DNA of 64,000 bases from Bradyrhizobium sp. CCBAU 51765 (GTDB lineage Bacteria > Pseudomonadota > Alphaproteobacteria > Rhizobiales > Xanthobacteraceae). The DNA is taken from assembly GCF_015291725.1 (NCBI RefSeq), contig NZ_CP030038.1:6933001-6997000 (forward strand). Reading direction: 5' to 3'. Made by a program: the position numbers and the translations under genes. Positions 8,735-19,351 of the stretch are shown piece by piece; within the stretch, counting starts at the first letter, position 1, and the number at the start of each line of letters is the position of its first letter. Below the pieces are notes generated by a model. It was not told the origin of the DNA, made no database searches, and saw nothing but the letters and a program-made list of their open reading frames with translations.

Positions 8735-10282
8735 ATGTCGACGGAGAGGCTTGCGATGCGCCGTGTGCGCGATGTGATCAGGATGAAGGCCGCTGGGCTG
8801 CCGAGCCGCGAGATCGCTCGGCGGGTGGGCGCGGCGCCCTCGACAGTGCGGCTGACCATCCGGCGGTTCGAGGCCGCAGGCCTGAGCTGGCGTTGCCCGA
8901 CGAACTCACGGACGCGGCCTGGAGGCCCGCCTGTTCGCCAGGACCGGCACCGGTAACCGGCAGGGCCATCGCCGCATCGCCAAGCGCGACTGGGCGGCGG
9001 TGCACCGCGAGCTCAAGCGCAAGCACGTGATGCTGTCGATCCTGCGGGAGGAGTAAGTCGGCGCCGAGCCCAGCGGATACCGGTACTCGCGCTTCTGCGA
9101 GCTTTACCGCGCCCGGGAGGGACGCCTGTCGGTGACGATGCGCCAAGCGCACGCGGCCGGCGACAAGCTGTTCGTCGGCTACGCGGGCGACGGCGTGCCG
9201 GTGGTGGTCGACCGCCTCACGGGCGAGGGAGGACGGCGCAGATCTTCGTCGCCGTGCTCGGCGCCTAGAGCTTCAGACGCGCAGGCGACGTGGACGCAGG
9301 GGCTCGCCGACTGGATCAGCGCCCATGTTGGCGCCTTCGCGGCGATCGGCGGCGTCCGGCGCTCTTGGTGCCTGACAACACCAAAGTCGCAGTCATCAAG
9401 GCGAGCCTCTACGACCCGCAGATCAATCGCACCTATGCGGAGATGGCCGCGCATTACGGCACGGCCGTCTTGCCGGCGCGACCTCGCAAGCCGCGCGACA
9501 AGGCCAAGGTCGAGCAGGCCGTCCTCATCATCGAGCGCTGGCTGCTCGGCCGCCTGCGCCACCGCGTCTTCTACAGCCTCGCCGAGGTCAACGCAGCGAT
9601 CGGCGAGTTGCTCACCAGGCTCAACGAGGAGCGGCCGATCCGGCGGCTCGGCGTGACGCGCCGCCGGCTGCTCGAGGAGATCGACCGGCCGGCGCTCAAG
9701 CCGTTGCCGGCGAGCCCCTACGTGCTCGCCGAGTGGCGGATCCGCCGCGTCAGCCTCGACTACCACGTCGAGGTGGAGAAGCATTATTACAGCGTTCCGC
9801 ATCGCTTCGCCCGTGCCGAGGTCGAGGTGCGGTTCACCGCCCGCACCGTCGAGATCTTCCACAAGGGCGAGCGGATTGCGGCGGATCAGCGCATGAGTGG
9901 CAATCACAAGCACACCACCGTGCCGGAGCACATGGCCTCCAGCCATCGGCGCTACGCCGGCTGGACTATCGGGCGTATCCGTCAGGACGCCGCCGCGATC
10001 GGGCCGGCAACCAGCGCATTGTGCGACCTCATTCTCGACGAGCGCTCGCACCCCGAACAAGGCTTCCGCGCCTGCCTCGGCATCCTCAGGCTCGCCGCCT
10101 CCTATGGGCGCGAACGGCTGGACGCGGCGGCTGCGCGGGCGATCGACATCGGCGCGCGCACCTATGGTTCGGTCAAGTCAATCCTCGCCAACAATCTCAA
10201 TCGGCGTCCTGCTCACCAGCGCTCCGCGGACGATGCGCCGATCCTGCATGCCAACATCCGCGGACCGCGCTACTACAATTAG
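8735..10282 (+). pseudogene. IstA-like transposase, broken
   Basis: The first 50 residues are an HTH (MRRVRDVIRMKAAGLPSREIARRVG). After a frameshift near 8880 the sequence continues as LPDELTDAALEARLFARTGTG and HRELKRKHVMLSILREE, where an in-frame TAA (about 9055) follows. Another shift near 9290 leads into a long open segment to 10282 with VPDNTKVAVIKASLYDP, RPRKPRDKAKVEQAVLIIERW and HYYSVPHRF, all typical of the IS21 DDE integrase and its C-terminal domain. At least three lesions are present. Confidence 0.85.
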
Positions 10283-10293
10283 GAGACCATCCC

Positions 10294-11035
10294 TTGCTCA
10301 CCCGTCCGACCCTCGACCGCCTCAACGCGCTCGGCCTCCACGGCATGGCCAAGGCCTTCGTCGACATCGAAGCTGCCGGTGAGGCTGGCAGCCTCGGTCA
10401 CGCCGAATGGCTTGCTCTGCTGCTCGAACGTGAAGCCTCGCTGCGGCACGACAAACGGCTCGCCACTCGCCTGCGCTACGCCAAGCTGCGCCAGCAGGCG
10501 TGCGTCGAGGACATTGACTACCGCACCCGCGCGGCCTCTACCGCCCACTGTTTGCCAAGCATGTCGAGGGACGCTGGATCGACGACCATGCTAACCTGCT
10601 GATCTGCGGCCCGGCCGGCGTCGGCAAGAGCTGGATCGCCTCGGCGCTCGGCCAGAAGGTCTGCCGTGACAATCGCTCCGTGCTCTATCAACGTGTTCCG
10701 CGGCTGTTCGATGACCTCGCTCTCGCGCGCGGCGACGGCCGCCATCCACGCCTATTGCGCGGCCTCGGCCGTGTCGATCTGCTGATCCTCGATGATTGGG
10801 GGCTCGAGCCGCTCGATACCGGCGCCCGTCACGACCTCCTGGAAATCCTCGAAATCGCTACGGTCATCGCTCCACCATCGTTATCAGCCAGCTCCCCGTG
10901 GACGAGTGGCATCTGCTCATTGGAGATCCCACCTATGCCGACGCCGTGCTCGATCGCCTCGTCCACAATGCCTATCGGCTCGATCTCACCGGTGAGAGCC
11001 TCCGCCGAACTCGGCAATCCGCCCGAAAGGCCTGA
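10294..11035 (+). pseudogene. IstB-like ATPase, broken
   Basis: Starts with TTG after AGGAG. The N-terminus reads LTRPTLDRLNALGLHGMAKAF; a frameshift near 10540 is needed to reach GPAGVGKSW (Walker A) and LLILDDWG (Walker B), and another near 10860 to reach STIVISQLPVDEWH and DRLVHNAYRLDLTGESLRR. IstB helps IstA select targets; this copy is inactive. It begins 11 bases after istA stops, the normal arrangement. Confidence 0.85.
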
Positions 11036-11289
11036 GCCGTGACGCCGTGGACATGCCGCTGCGCTTGGACAACGCAATTGCGTTGCCCACATGCCCACAG
11101 TAACCGCAACAGAAACACAAGAGGTTCAAGCCGCGATTCCAGCTTGACCGCGCGGCTCGCCCAATGCCACAGAACGTACCGGCCAGAACGCCTCGCCGGG
11201 CGAGATCAAATCGAAAAGGTGGCCGACATCGTCTGGGAATCCCCGAGCGACTTCATATCGGTACACCCGGGCGACTTCGTCGGAATCCG

Positions 11290-11564
11290 CATGCTGCGGC
11301 ACTTCCGGCGGTCCCGATCCCCCGTTTGGCACCGGTGAGCGCAGCCAATTTGCGGCCAATCGCTTCCGCCAATTCATTGATAATAACAAAGATTCGAGCC
11401 GACGCTTCCATTGCGGCGAGCAAAGATCGCGTTGGATTGTATCCGTCGTAGGAGGTACGCACGCCGGCGCAATTAATGATCTGTTCAGCGCCGAGATGGC
11501 GAAACAGTTGACCTGCGGCGGGGCCATCATGCGGCGCACCCTCGCAATTAGTATCCGAGCTCAT
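11290..11564 (-). pseudogene. N-terminal fragment of a SelA-like PLP enzyme
   Basis: The ATG at 11564 has a GAGAGG ribosome-binding site. The first 90 residues read FRHLGAEQIINCAGVRTSY, LLAAMEASARIFVIINELAEAIGRKLAALTGA and GTAGSAAA, which is the beginning of the family related to L-seryl-tRNA(Sec) selenium transferase and D-glucosaminate dehydratase. After GSAAA the match is lost and the frame ends. The PLP-lysine domain is absent. The first 20 bases recur elsewhere (see 23488-23507). Confidence 0.65.
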
Positions 11565-12090
11565 GCAAGCACCTCTCGTAACGGCTTGGGGAGAAACCGA
11601 GGCGGCTCACATTGCTGACGTCACGGAGCCCAGACAAACCCTGGCGCGCAGAAACTCCGGACCTACTAGGAAGTACTCGCAGCCTGAAGAAAGCGGCTGG
11701 AGTTTGTCGTCGAAATCCGCTTTCCGAGCTCGACAAGGACGTTCCCATAGCGTCGGGGGCCGTGGACTTTGCCACGCCTACCATCAAACAGCATGCGATT
11801 GACGGAACTCCCGTCATGCCGCTTCCCTCCTCCGCGCAACCCCCAACGGTGACCCGAAACGTGGTCCCAGCGGGGCAATATCTGCCGCGCCGGCAGGAAG
11901 TGCATCAAACTCGTGCCACTTGGTTGATTGCGCAGGGCACTGCTTTTTTGCTCTCAATCGGTTCGGCTCCCCAACCACGTGTGAAACTCCTGTGTAGCGA
12001 ACCCAACAAGCCTGACAAAGGATCGTATCCTTTCTCTCACCGTAACCGAGCTTTGCCAGTCTGATGATCTGAGCGTGAGCGCTTGATCTT
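11565..12090. other. intergenic, no gene supported
   Basis: Several short open frames on both strands but nothing recognisable. Probably island filler between a SelA-like scrap and an IS630 scrap. Confidence 0.4.
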
Positions 12091-12094
12091 GAAG

Positions 12095-12425
12095 CATAAC
12101 AGCGTTGATGAGGTAGTTGGGTTCCTCCAGGGGCGCAAAGCAGTCCAGTAAGGCCACCGACGCGCTTCCGATTCCGCATACATTTTCCTAGTAGGGCCCG
12201 TCGATTGGCGCAGACTTGCTGGGATTTAGGTCGGAGATGAGGAGCAGCATTGCCCCTACAGCCCGCGGCGGCGCCGCACGATCTTCCCTTTGGCCGCCGA
12301 TGTTGGCCTGACGGATGGCACCAACACCTGCTTGTTCGACCTAGGCCAGGAAGCTTTCGCCGGTGATCGGCCAATTTATCCAGGCGCGAAGGTCTCTCCC
12401 TCGGCCAAGCATGGGCGGCCGATGC
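12095..12425 (-). pseudogene. IS630-family transposase C-terminal fragment
   Basis: Minus-strand frames give IGSASVALLDCFAPLEEPNYLINA, matching the C-terminal GALLDCF...NYLINAGY region of IS630 transposases, and further upstream KGKIVRR and GAMLLLISDLNPSKSAP, a decayed form of the SHKGKAVRRAIR / FLPPYSPDLNPIE region. Multiple lesions. Confidence 0.6.
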
Positions 12426-13113
12426 CAATCATACGATGTTGGGTTCTCGACCCCGAGGCGTCATAGTTTTCGACGGCCGCGAATTGGGCGCTGCTAATGC
12501 TTCCAGACAGCTCCCGGATTAGGGTGCTCCAGTGGCTCGGACCTGACGGTAGAGGCCAGGCTCACCACACTGTGGATCCTACTTCCCGGCAGCGCTAAAG
12601 ACATTCCGCTTCCCCGACAATACTCATGCCACGACTGAATTCATTCCGAAGCACGCTCGCCCCTCGGCATGGTGAAGCGAAAGCCGAGAAGGAAGAATCG
12701 GAAAGGATCGCATACCGAATACGGGAAGAATTGGATCGTCCGCGGATGGATCGTTCGATCCATTCCCGTCTGAGAGCGTCCAGATGCACGGTACGCCCGA
12801 GGCCCTTGGCATCGATCGCGTCGGTGGTCTGTAGCAGCGGCAGAGCAAAGCCTCAGGCATACTCCTTTGCTCGGGAATCATTGTTGATTCCAGAACTGGT
12901 AGGAGAACTCGGTTCAGGTCTGCTCTATTCCTTAGCGATGGCGACCAGAGCCAGAGCTTATTGGCGGCCGGCAGAGGAACGATATCTGACGCCACCGACG
13001 CCTTGGGAGCCATCATGCACGATAGCGTCACAATCTCGATCACCAGTTGGCAGCCAGCCATGGAAAATTGGCATCTCGACTGGTGAACCTAATCGCCAGG
13101 TCACGGATGATAC
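12426..13113. other. intergenic, no gene supported
   Basis: Overlapping open frames of 145-163 codons on both strands (12624-13061 minus, 12626-13117 plus) contain no recognisable motif and no good ribosome-binding site. I could not decide whether either is real. Confidence 0.3.
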
Positions 13114-13347
13114 ATGATGCCTCAGATCTTGGAGCCCCCTTCGCGTGGCTCGGCTCCGCCGATTGTCTTTATTGGCAGGAGCCGACGCGGTAACTGGGTT
13201 GCGCGGGAACAAAGCGGCTCCTTTGGTGGTCTTTTTGTTAGCCGCGCGCAAGCCTTGAAATTCGCTCTCGTCGAGAATGGCCGCCATCCAGAGAGCATCA
13301 TCGAGGTGACGCATGAAATCGAACTCGAAATTCGGACCAGAGGATGA
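13114..13347 (+). CDS. small conserved-type hypothetical protein
   Basis: A 77-residue protein reading PPIVFIGRSRRGNWVAREQSG, SFGGLFVSRAQALKFALVENGRHPE and IIEVTHEIELEIRTRG. The orderly alternation and the pattern of GRxRRGNWVxREQ followed by GGLFVSRAQALK looks like a genuine small rhizobial protein of unknown function. No domain can be named. The ribosome-binding site is weak (GGATGA). It is isolated among remnants. Confidence 0.55.
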   Translation: MMPQILEPPSRGSAPPIVFIGRSRRGNWVAREQSGSFGGLFVSRAQALKFALVENGRHPESIIEVTHEIELEIRTRG

Positions 13348-14261
13348 ATCACCTGCAAAGAGCGTAGGCTCATGAGTTTCCCATGACGGCAATCCCATCA
13401 TTTGTGTGATGATGACCTCCCACGATGATCGATCTTAAGCTGTGGCGTTGTCCGACATTGGCCTGATAATACTCTGATGAGCAGCGGCCACTCAGGCCTT
13501 TTGTTCACGAAGCAACGAATGTTGACGGCTTTAGAGGTGAGCTTGCTAAAAGCCGGCCGGGTCCTTTTCTTCATGCTCTATCAAATCTATGAGCGTCTGC
13601 GCTCGACCTACGGCTAGCTTCGGCCAAAATGGGAGGGCAAATCGCACGCTAGCGGGCTTTATTCTCTCAGCAATGCCAGAAACCGAGGCACAGGCATCGG
13701 CACTGAGAAAAGTGAGGACCTGCGGCCGTAAGTATTACGGCTTGCCGTCCCTTCTGCCACTCGGCCGCGAATTGATGCTCCCCAGATTTGTCAAGTTGAA
13801 GCAAGCATCGGACGGGCCGCCTGGCGTCCGGCGTCGATAGCCATACCTCTCCGTACTGAACGCGCCCCGTCCAGGCATTACGAATCTCCTCAGTGCCAGG
13901 GGAGGCTAGCGCGGTCGCGCACGTTAGAAACCAAGCGCGTCATTCCTGCTGGTGGCAAAAGCAGGATAGTACCACCTTTCCCAGCGCCGCAACTTCCACC
14001 AGGACCGGCGGCACCGCTGACCTAACCTGGTTCGCCGCCCTCCTTGCAGTCGAACAGAGACGTTGTCCCTTCGTTGAGCTCGGACCAGCTTGACCTAAAC
14101 GGAATCATCGAGTTTTGCCAGCCGTCATGCTTGAAGGAACGCAAGTCGCTCGTGCGACTAGAAAGTGAACCTCATCCGAATGAGTGGGCACCTGTCGTAG
14201 GCCCGGAGAGCCAGGAGGTGTCGAATAGAAGCACGTCAACGTCGGTCGTTCACGGCCGTTC
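13348..14261. other. intergenic, no gene supported
   Basis: Only short unrecognised open frames are present (for example 13589-13840 plus). It ends at the IS3 orfA remnant. Confidence 0.35.
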
Positions 14262-14515
14262 ACGGAGGATTACAAGCGCCAGACCATTGAGCTGGTGGTG
14301 TCGAGCGGTCGCTCCATCGCATCCGTGGCCAAGGAGCTCGGTCTGCGCGACTCGGTGTTGCGGCGCTGGGTAGATATTTCGGCAGGAGCCGACATCGGCG
14401 GCGTGGCGTCCCACCACGCAGGCGACGCCGATGTCGGCGGACCAGGCCTCGGAGATCGCCCGGCTGCGCCAGGAGAACGAACGGCTGCGCATGGAGCGCG
14501 ACATTTCAAAAAAAC
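14262..14515 (+). pseudogene. IS3-family OrfA remnant, left part of a split element
   Basis: Reads FTEDYKRQTIELVVSSGRSIASVAKELG, LRDSVLRRWV and, after a frameshift, MSADQASEIARLRQENERLRMERDI, the classic IS3 OrfA HTH plus leucine-zipper region. The sequence breaks off at ATGGAGCGCGACATTT, where OrfA should continue into a K-S-x-A-I-F segment; that continuation (AGTCGATCGCGATCTTTGCCG) reappears at about 16107. An IS110 element sits between. Confidence 0.8.
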
Positions 14516-16104
14516 CATCACCGGCCCAAGCCCGCCTGTGCGCGGTAGAAACGGCCAGCGCCGATGGTATCTTCTCGACCTGGAGGGTAGCGGCCATCAC
14601 CTTATTGGAGGCACAGTCCCCGTTAAAAAACGTGGTCCATGGGTGCAATGCGGACTTGAGAATGGTGACGCTGTTCGGACGGCGATCCCGATTAGGAAGA
14701 TGACGATTGGCATAACCCAGTCCCTCCAGCCCCATTACTGGACGGAGGAGTTGCAATGCCGAAGACGCTTGGCGGTGCCCTCCCGGAGTTAAAGCCGGTC
14801 AACATCGGAGCCGCCGTTATCGACATTCGGTCAAAAATGCACATGGCAGCGGTCGATCCAGGGCGCACCGATACGCCGGTGCGTGCTTTTGGCACATTCA
14901 CGCAGGGCCTACACGAACTGACGGACTGGCTCAAAGCGTGCGGCATAATCAGTGTCGCGATGGAATCGACGGGGTCTATTGGATCCCCGTCTACGAGATT
15001 CTCGAGCCGCGAGGGTTCGACGTCATTCTGGTCAACGCACGTTACGCCAAGAACGTGCCTGGACGCAGAACTGATGTCAGTGACGCCGCTTGGCTGCGGC
15101 AGCTTCATTCCTACGGTTTGCTGCGCGGCAGCTTCCGGCCTGATGCCGATATCGCGACGCTACGCGCCTATCTCCGTCAGTGAGAGCGGCTAGTCGAATA
15201 TGCAGCCGCTCATATCCAGCACATGCAGAAGGCCCTGATGGAGATGAACCTGCAACTTCATCACGTCGTCTCCGACATCACGGGCGCGACCGGGATGCGG
15301 ATTATCCGAGCTATTGTCGCAGGCGAGCGGAATCCTGACGTGTTGGCGACCTACCGTGACGTGCGCTGCCATTCCGCCATCGAGACCATCCGCGCCGCAT
15401 TGGTAGGCAACGATCGGGACGAACATGTCTTCGCACTGACCCAGTCGCTGGAGCTTTACGACACCTACCAGGCCAAGATGCTCGATTGTGACCGCAAGCT
15501 GGAATCCTTGATCACGGCGCTGACTGACAAAGGAGCCAAGCCAATCGGCAAGCTCTCCAGGCCGCGGGTAAAGACCAAGCAGGTTAACACACCGTGGACG
15601 TCAGGACCGCGCTATACGGCGTCCTCGGCGTTGATCTGACAGAGATCCATAGATTGGGTCCATCACTCGCGTTGAAGCTCATAGGCGAGTGCGGCACGGA
15701 TCTGAAGGCTTGGCCGACCGCCAAGCATTTCACCTCCTGGCTCTGCCTCGCTCCAGGTAACAAGATCTCCGGTGGCAAGGTACTATCTTCGCGCACGCGA
15801 CGATCGTCCAGTTGGGCAGCGGCACTGCTGCGGCTTGCAGCGACGACGGTTGCGCGGAGCGATACGGCGCTTGGCGCATTTTATCGACGGCTGGCTTTGC
15901 GCGCCGGCAAGGCAAAGGCGGTGACGGCGACCGCTCGCAAAATAGCAGTTCTGTTCTACAATACGCTCCGGCACGGCATGACCTACAGGGATCCGGGTGC
16001 TGATCACTACGAGGACAATATCGCGGCCGTGTCGTCGCCAATCTGAGGCGACGTGCCAAGTCACTCGGCTTCGTCCTGCAAGTGGACCCGGGCGGCCAAT
16101 TGGC
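14516..16104 (+). mobile_element. IS110-family element inserted in an IS3 element
   Basis: About 1.59 kb of DNA separates the two halves of the IS3 OrfA/OrfB junction. It carries an IS110-type transposase gene with about 240 bases of leader. IS110 elements lack clear inverted repeats, so the ends are placed only by where the IS3 sequence stops and resumes. Confidence 0.75.
14756..16046 (+). pseudogene. IS110-family transposase, broken
   Basis: N-terminus VNIGAAVIDIRSKMHMAAV carries the DEDD RuvC-like start. After a frameshift near 14965 it continues VAMESTGVYWIPVYEILEPRGFDV and NARYAKNVPGRRTDVSDAAWL. A TGA at about 15181 interrupts the frame, and another shift occurs near 15600 before VDLTEIHRLGPSLALKLIGECG, the C-terminal transposase_20 domain. 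It ends around 16046. Confidence 0.85.
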
Positions 16105-17057
16105 TGTTTCTTAGGAAGTCGATCGCGATCTTTGCCGAAACCCGGACATGAGCTTCCGCTTCATGAGGACCATCGCGACAGCTATCCGGTACGGCTGATG
16201 TGTGCCGTGCTCGAGGTCTCGCTGGCCGGTTATTACGCTTGGCGCGAGCGCCCAGAGAGCGCCCGTGCAACCTCCAATTCTGCGCTGCTGGCCGATATCC
16301 GGCAGGTCAATCGCGAAAGTGCCGAGCGCTACGGCAGTCCCCGGATCCACGCTGTCCTGCGGACGCAGGGACGTGGGGCCAGCCGAGGCCGGATCGAACG
16401 GCTGATGCGTCGGCATGGTATTCGCGCGATCGTGGCGCCGTCTCGTCGGGTTCGTACCACCGAAGCCGTCACAATCTGCCAATCGCACCGAACCTGATCG
16501 CGCGGGACTTCACCGCCGCGGCTCCGAACCGGGTCTGGCTCGCCGATATTACCTACATTCCAACGGCGGAGGGTTGGCTGTACCTCGCTGCCATCATGGA
16601 CCTCTGCAGTCGCAAGATCGCCGGCTGGGCGATGCGGGATCACATGCGGGTAGAACTCGTCTCGTCCACGTTGACAATGGCGATCCAGCAGCAACGGCCG
16701 CGGGCCGGATTGATCCATCATTCCGACCGCGGCGTGCAGGCGTCACACGAATATCGGGCCGCCCTTGCAGGGGCCGACATCACCGCATCGATGAGCCGCA
16801 AGGCCGGCTGCTTCGACAACGCCCCGATGGAGAGCTTCTTCCACACCCTCAAGACCGAGCTCGTCCATCATCGACGGTACCAGACCCGCGCCCAGGCCCA
16901 GCGCGATATCTTCTTCATCGAGGCCTTCTACAATCGAACTCGGCTCCATTCCGCGATCGGATATATCGCTCCGATCGAAAGGGAGCTAAAGCCGCTTAAA
17001 CCAGTCCACTTCTTCGGCGGAAGATCAAAGCTGACCTCCGCTCTTTTTAACGGATAA
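16105..17057 (+). pseudogene. IS3-family OrfB transposase, right part of the split element
   Basis: Begins with the K-S-I-A-I-F-A-E-T segment, then in shifting frames LMCAVLEVSLAGYYAWRERPES, RYGSPRIHAVLR and NRVWLADITYIPTAEGWLYLA. The integrase core has LADITYIP, IHHSDRGVQ and APMESFFHTLKTE as the DDE residues. Frameshifts near 16145 and 16480 inactivate it. The last part from 16500 to 17057 is open. It overlaps the 3' end of the convergent GNAT-like gene by 11 bases. Confidence 0.85.
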
Positions 17058-17739
17058 CTGCATCATGCTGTTCGACGCGGCTGGCCAACTCCTCGCGGGT
17101 AAGCCAAATAAGGACGTACTCGCTAAGAATGTTCTGCTCCAGCATTCGTAAGCCGCCAGATTCGTGATGCGTATATCCGTATTCTGCGACCACACCCTTT
17201 TCCAGCAACCAGGGCGCTACAAGTGCGCATATGTAATCCGGAGCCCACATGGCAAACGACACACCAAATGCTACCCCTGCCATGATCTTAGGCATACCCT
17301 GCCCCCTGTAGTCGCTGCGCACCCAAGCGTCCCCATGATACGCTACTTTCCCGGCCAGCTGCCTCGCCGATTGTGCCAGGCAGGTATAAGTGGTGCGAGG
17401 ATCTGCATGTACCGCCGGGTTCGCGTAATCCACCTTCATGGAGTCGATGTGTTCTGCAAGATTGCTTCTTGAAAGGTCAAACAATCGAACTGCCTGCAGA
17501 ACCGCGATATTGTCGTTCCTGTCGACGCCCACCATCCAAAATCCGTCGCCAGATCTAATCGGTGAGTGATCCGGACGGAAGGCCGATCCAGTCTGCTCCT
17601 TTGTTGCAGTGGTTCCTGTTATCGAAACGTAAGCGCGAAAATCGAATCCTATGGAAAGCTTAATACCTTTTTTTGCAGCTTCTGAGTCATACAGGTGAAG
17701 GAAGCGTGAGATTTGCAACGGATTTGCCACAGTTGTCAT
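17047..17739 (-). CDS. GNAT-like protein, paralogue 1
   Basis: A 230-residue intact protein. The region WVRSDYRGQGMPKIMAGVAF (about residues 138-157) matches motif A of GNAT acetyltransferases, including the R-G-Q-G-x pyrophosphate loop; the N-terminal part (IGFDFRAYVSITGTT, DGFWMVGVDRNDNI) is not a standard GNAT. The ATG has a GGAAGA ribosome-binding site. It shares the order and spacing of motifs with the protein at 23948-24703 and its broken copy at 52433-53192, so a three-member family is present. The substrate is unknown. The similarity to the cluster paralogue suggests a related amino-acid or peptide acyltransferase, but that is inference. Confidence 0.7.
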   Translation of the reverse strand: MTTVANPLQISRFLHLYDSEAAKKGIKLSIGFDFRAYVSITGTTATKEQTGSAFRPDHSPIRSGDGFWMVGVDRNDNIAVLQAVRLFDLSRSNLAEHIDSMKVDYANPAVHADPRTTYTCLAQSARQLAGKVAYHGDAWVRSDYRGQGMPKIMAGVAFGVSFAMWAPDYICALVAPWLLEKGVVAEYGYTHHESGGLRMLEQNILSEYVLIWLTREELASRVEQHDAVIR

Positions 17740-18829
17740 TGCCGCAGTCTTCCATGATTATGCCCCCGTAAGCAGTTATGCAGAGCATGCTTATGATGAT
17801 ACAATGTCAAGGATGGATCGAGACCTACCTACTTTGGTGAACGATATTGCCCTCTTTGCGTAGCGCAATTTGCGGACGTGATGTCGCGTGATGCTTTACC
17901 ACTCGTTTCGCTCGCCAGTTCACCAAGCCGCTTCAACGGCAGTGACGGCGTCAGCGCGTATGTCTGGCCGCGCGCAGCCCACAAGGGATGAACAGGGTTA
18001 TAAGCCCTGCGGCGCATGCAAGTATTATGAGACAGCGGATGTGCTTTCAGGGAAATCGCCGGACAACATACATGCGGCAAGAGGACAAGCATTCAACTTG
18101 AAACAGGCGAGACATACCTCACTAGTAGGGCCTCCAGCACACTGCGGCGGGTACTAGGGACGCCCGTTTGAATTCTCCGACTACCTGCGTTTAGTAAGAT
18201 ATTGCGGTCGCTAGTCGACAGCCCGGCGTCGCGCGCTAACAGCCTCGGCGCGCGTTCTTGGGCGCTTTCGGCCGACGAACAATCGCCTGCAATCAACTCG
18301 TTCATGCTTTGTCAGCCTATACAGCAGGGGTAGTCGCGATCTCGAGAGGTGCACAGTACACGTCACCACCTTATGAGCAGGGCTCGCTTATTTTGCGGGA
18401 CTGGAAGCTCTCGTCGAGCAGCAGCGAGGACCTCCCCAGCTGGGTCAACACTTCCGAGCACGACGGAAGACCGCGGCTCACTATCAAGCGGCTCAATCTG
18501 CCGCGCGCGGAGCGCAGCACAAGCCAAGCTACGGCGCTTTGAATAATCACGGAATGCCCCTCAACAATGCGACGTACGGGTGCTCGCGGTAACTAGGAAG
18601 TTGGCCTGCCCGTGTCAAACGTGCGGCGCGTTGGGCGATCCTTCGGTTTCCAGCCTCATCGGATAAATACGGTAGACCTACCGGTACCATCAGGAGCATC
18701 GATTATCAGAGTTGATAGGTTGATCGGATACGTACGTGGCTTAACTTTCGGGCTATGCCGATGGCAAACAGCGCGCAACGAACGGGCTGCTTGGCTACTC
18801 TACCGGCGCATGATCAAGAGAGGTCTCAC
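17740..18829. other. intergenic with a possible IS630 scrap
   Basis: Promoters for the minus-strand GNAT-like gene and the plus-strand SET gene must lie here. Around 18612-18680 a plus-strand frame reads SNVRRVGRSFGFQPHRIN, reminiscent of the IS630 segment VGRxxxxFGLKPHR, so a small IS630 scrap is possible. Nothing else is recognisable. Confidence 0.4.
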
Positions 18830-19351
18830 ATGAATGTCGACGACTATGCTAGTGACACGAACAGCTGCCTCGTAGTGGCACCATCGAAAGTCAACGGGCT
18901 TGGTCTGTTTTCGCGAGAAGAGATTTCGAAAGGCCATATCGTTGGACGATGCAATGGCCTCATCCTCTCAACTCCAAACAAACGCACCATACAGATCGAG
19001 CGGCGTCGCCATATTACGAGTCATTATATCGACTTCATTAATCATCAGTGTCGCCCAACCACGTGCGTCCGAGTCGAAGGCAACAGTATCGCTTTGTATG
19101 CCATCGAATATATTAGCGCCCGGAACGACGAAATAACAATCGACTACAACTGCTCAGAGTATTCTCTCGCCGAGAGCTTCTTTTGTCGCTGCTGTCGCCC
19201 CCAAAACCATATTTGCGGATACAGCCATTTGATAGAAACGAGTCAGACTGACTATTTGCGCCGAATAGAGCAGTTTGCGCTGCCCCATCTCTTGGAACTT
19301 GGCATCAATGCCAAAGGCGTCGACCGACACTCAGCTGATCGACCCTACTAG
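18830..19351 (+). CDS. SET-domain protein
   Basis: A 174-residue intact protein with an AGAGAGG ribosome-binding site before the ATG at 18830. SET hallmarks are in order: GLGLFSREEISKGHIV (about 24-38), FINHQCRPTT (69-78; the NHxCxPN motif with Thr for Asn), EITIDYN (101-107), and a cysteine group FFCRCC...C at about 118-129 resembling a post-SET zinc site. SET proteins are SAM-dependent lysine methyltransferases, mainly eukaryotic; bacterial ones are scattered and sometimes act on host or ribosomal proteins. Its target is unknown. It stands between a GNAT-like gene and the duplicated biosynthetic block. Domain call is strong; activity is inferred. Confidence 0.8.
   Translation: MNVDDYASDTNSCLVVAPSKVNGLGLFSREEISKGHIVGRCNGLILSTPNKRTIQIERRRHITSHYIDFINHQCRPTTCVRVEGNSIALYAIEYISARNDEITIDYNCSEYSLAESFFCRCCRPQNHICGYSHLIETSQTDYLRRIEQFALPHLLELGINAKGVDRHSADRPY

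Larger units (their letters stand above)
8735..11037 (+). mobile_element. IS21-family element, degenerate
   Basis: Contains istA-like and istB-like genes in the usual order and spacing, both broken by frameshifts. I could not fix the terminal repeats, so the coordinates are those of the coding remnants. Confidence 0.8.

Noticed and set aside
11814..12428. 204-codon minus-strand frame as an intact protein
   Set aside because: The recognisable IS630 residues are in a different frame, so this open frame is a by-product of a decayed transposase.
12624..13117. Overlapping 145- and 163-codon frames on both strands
   Set aside because: Neither has a motif, a ribosome-binding site or a homologous copy in the window.
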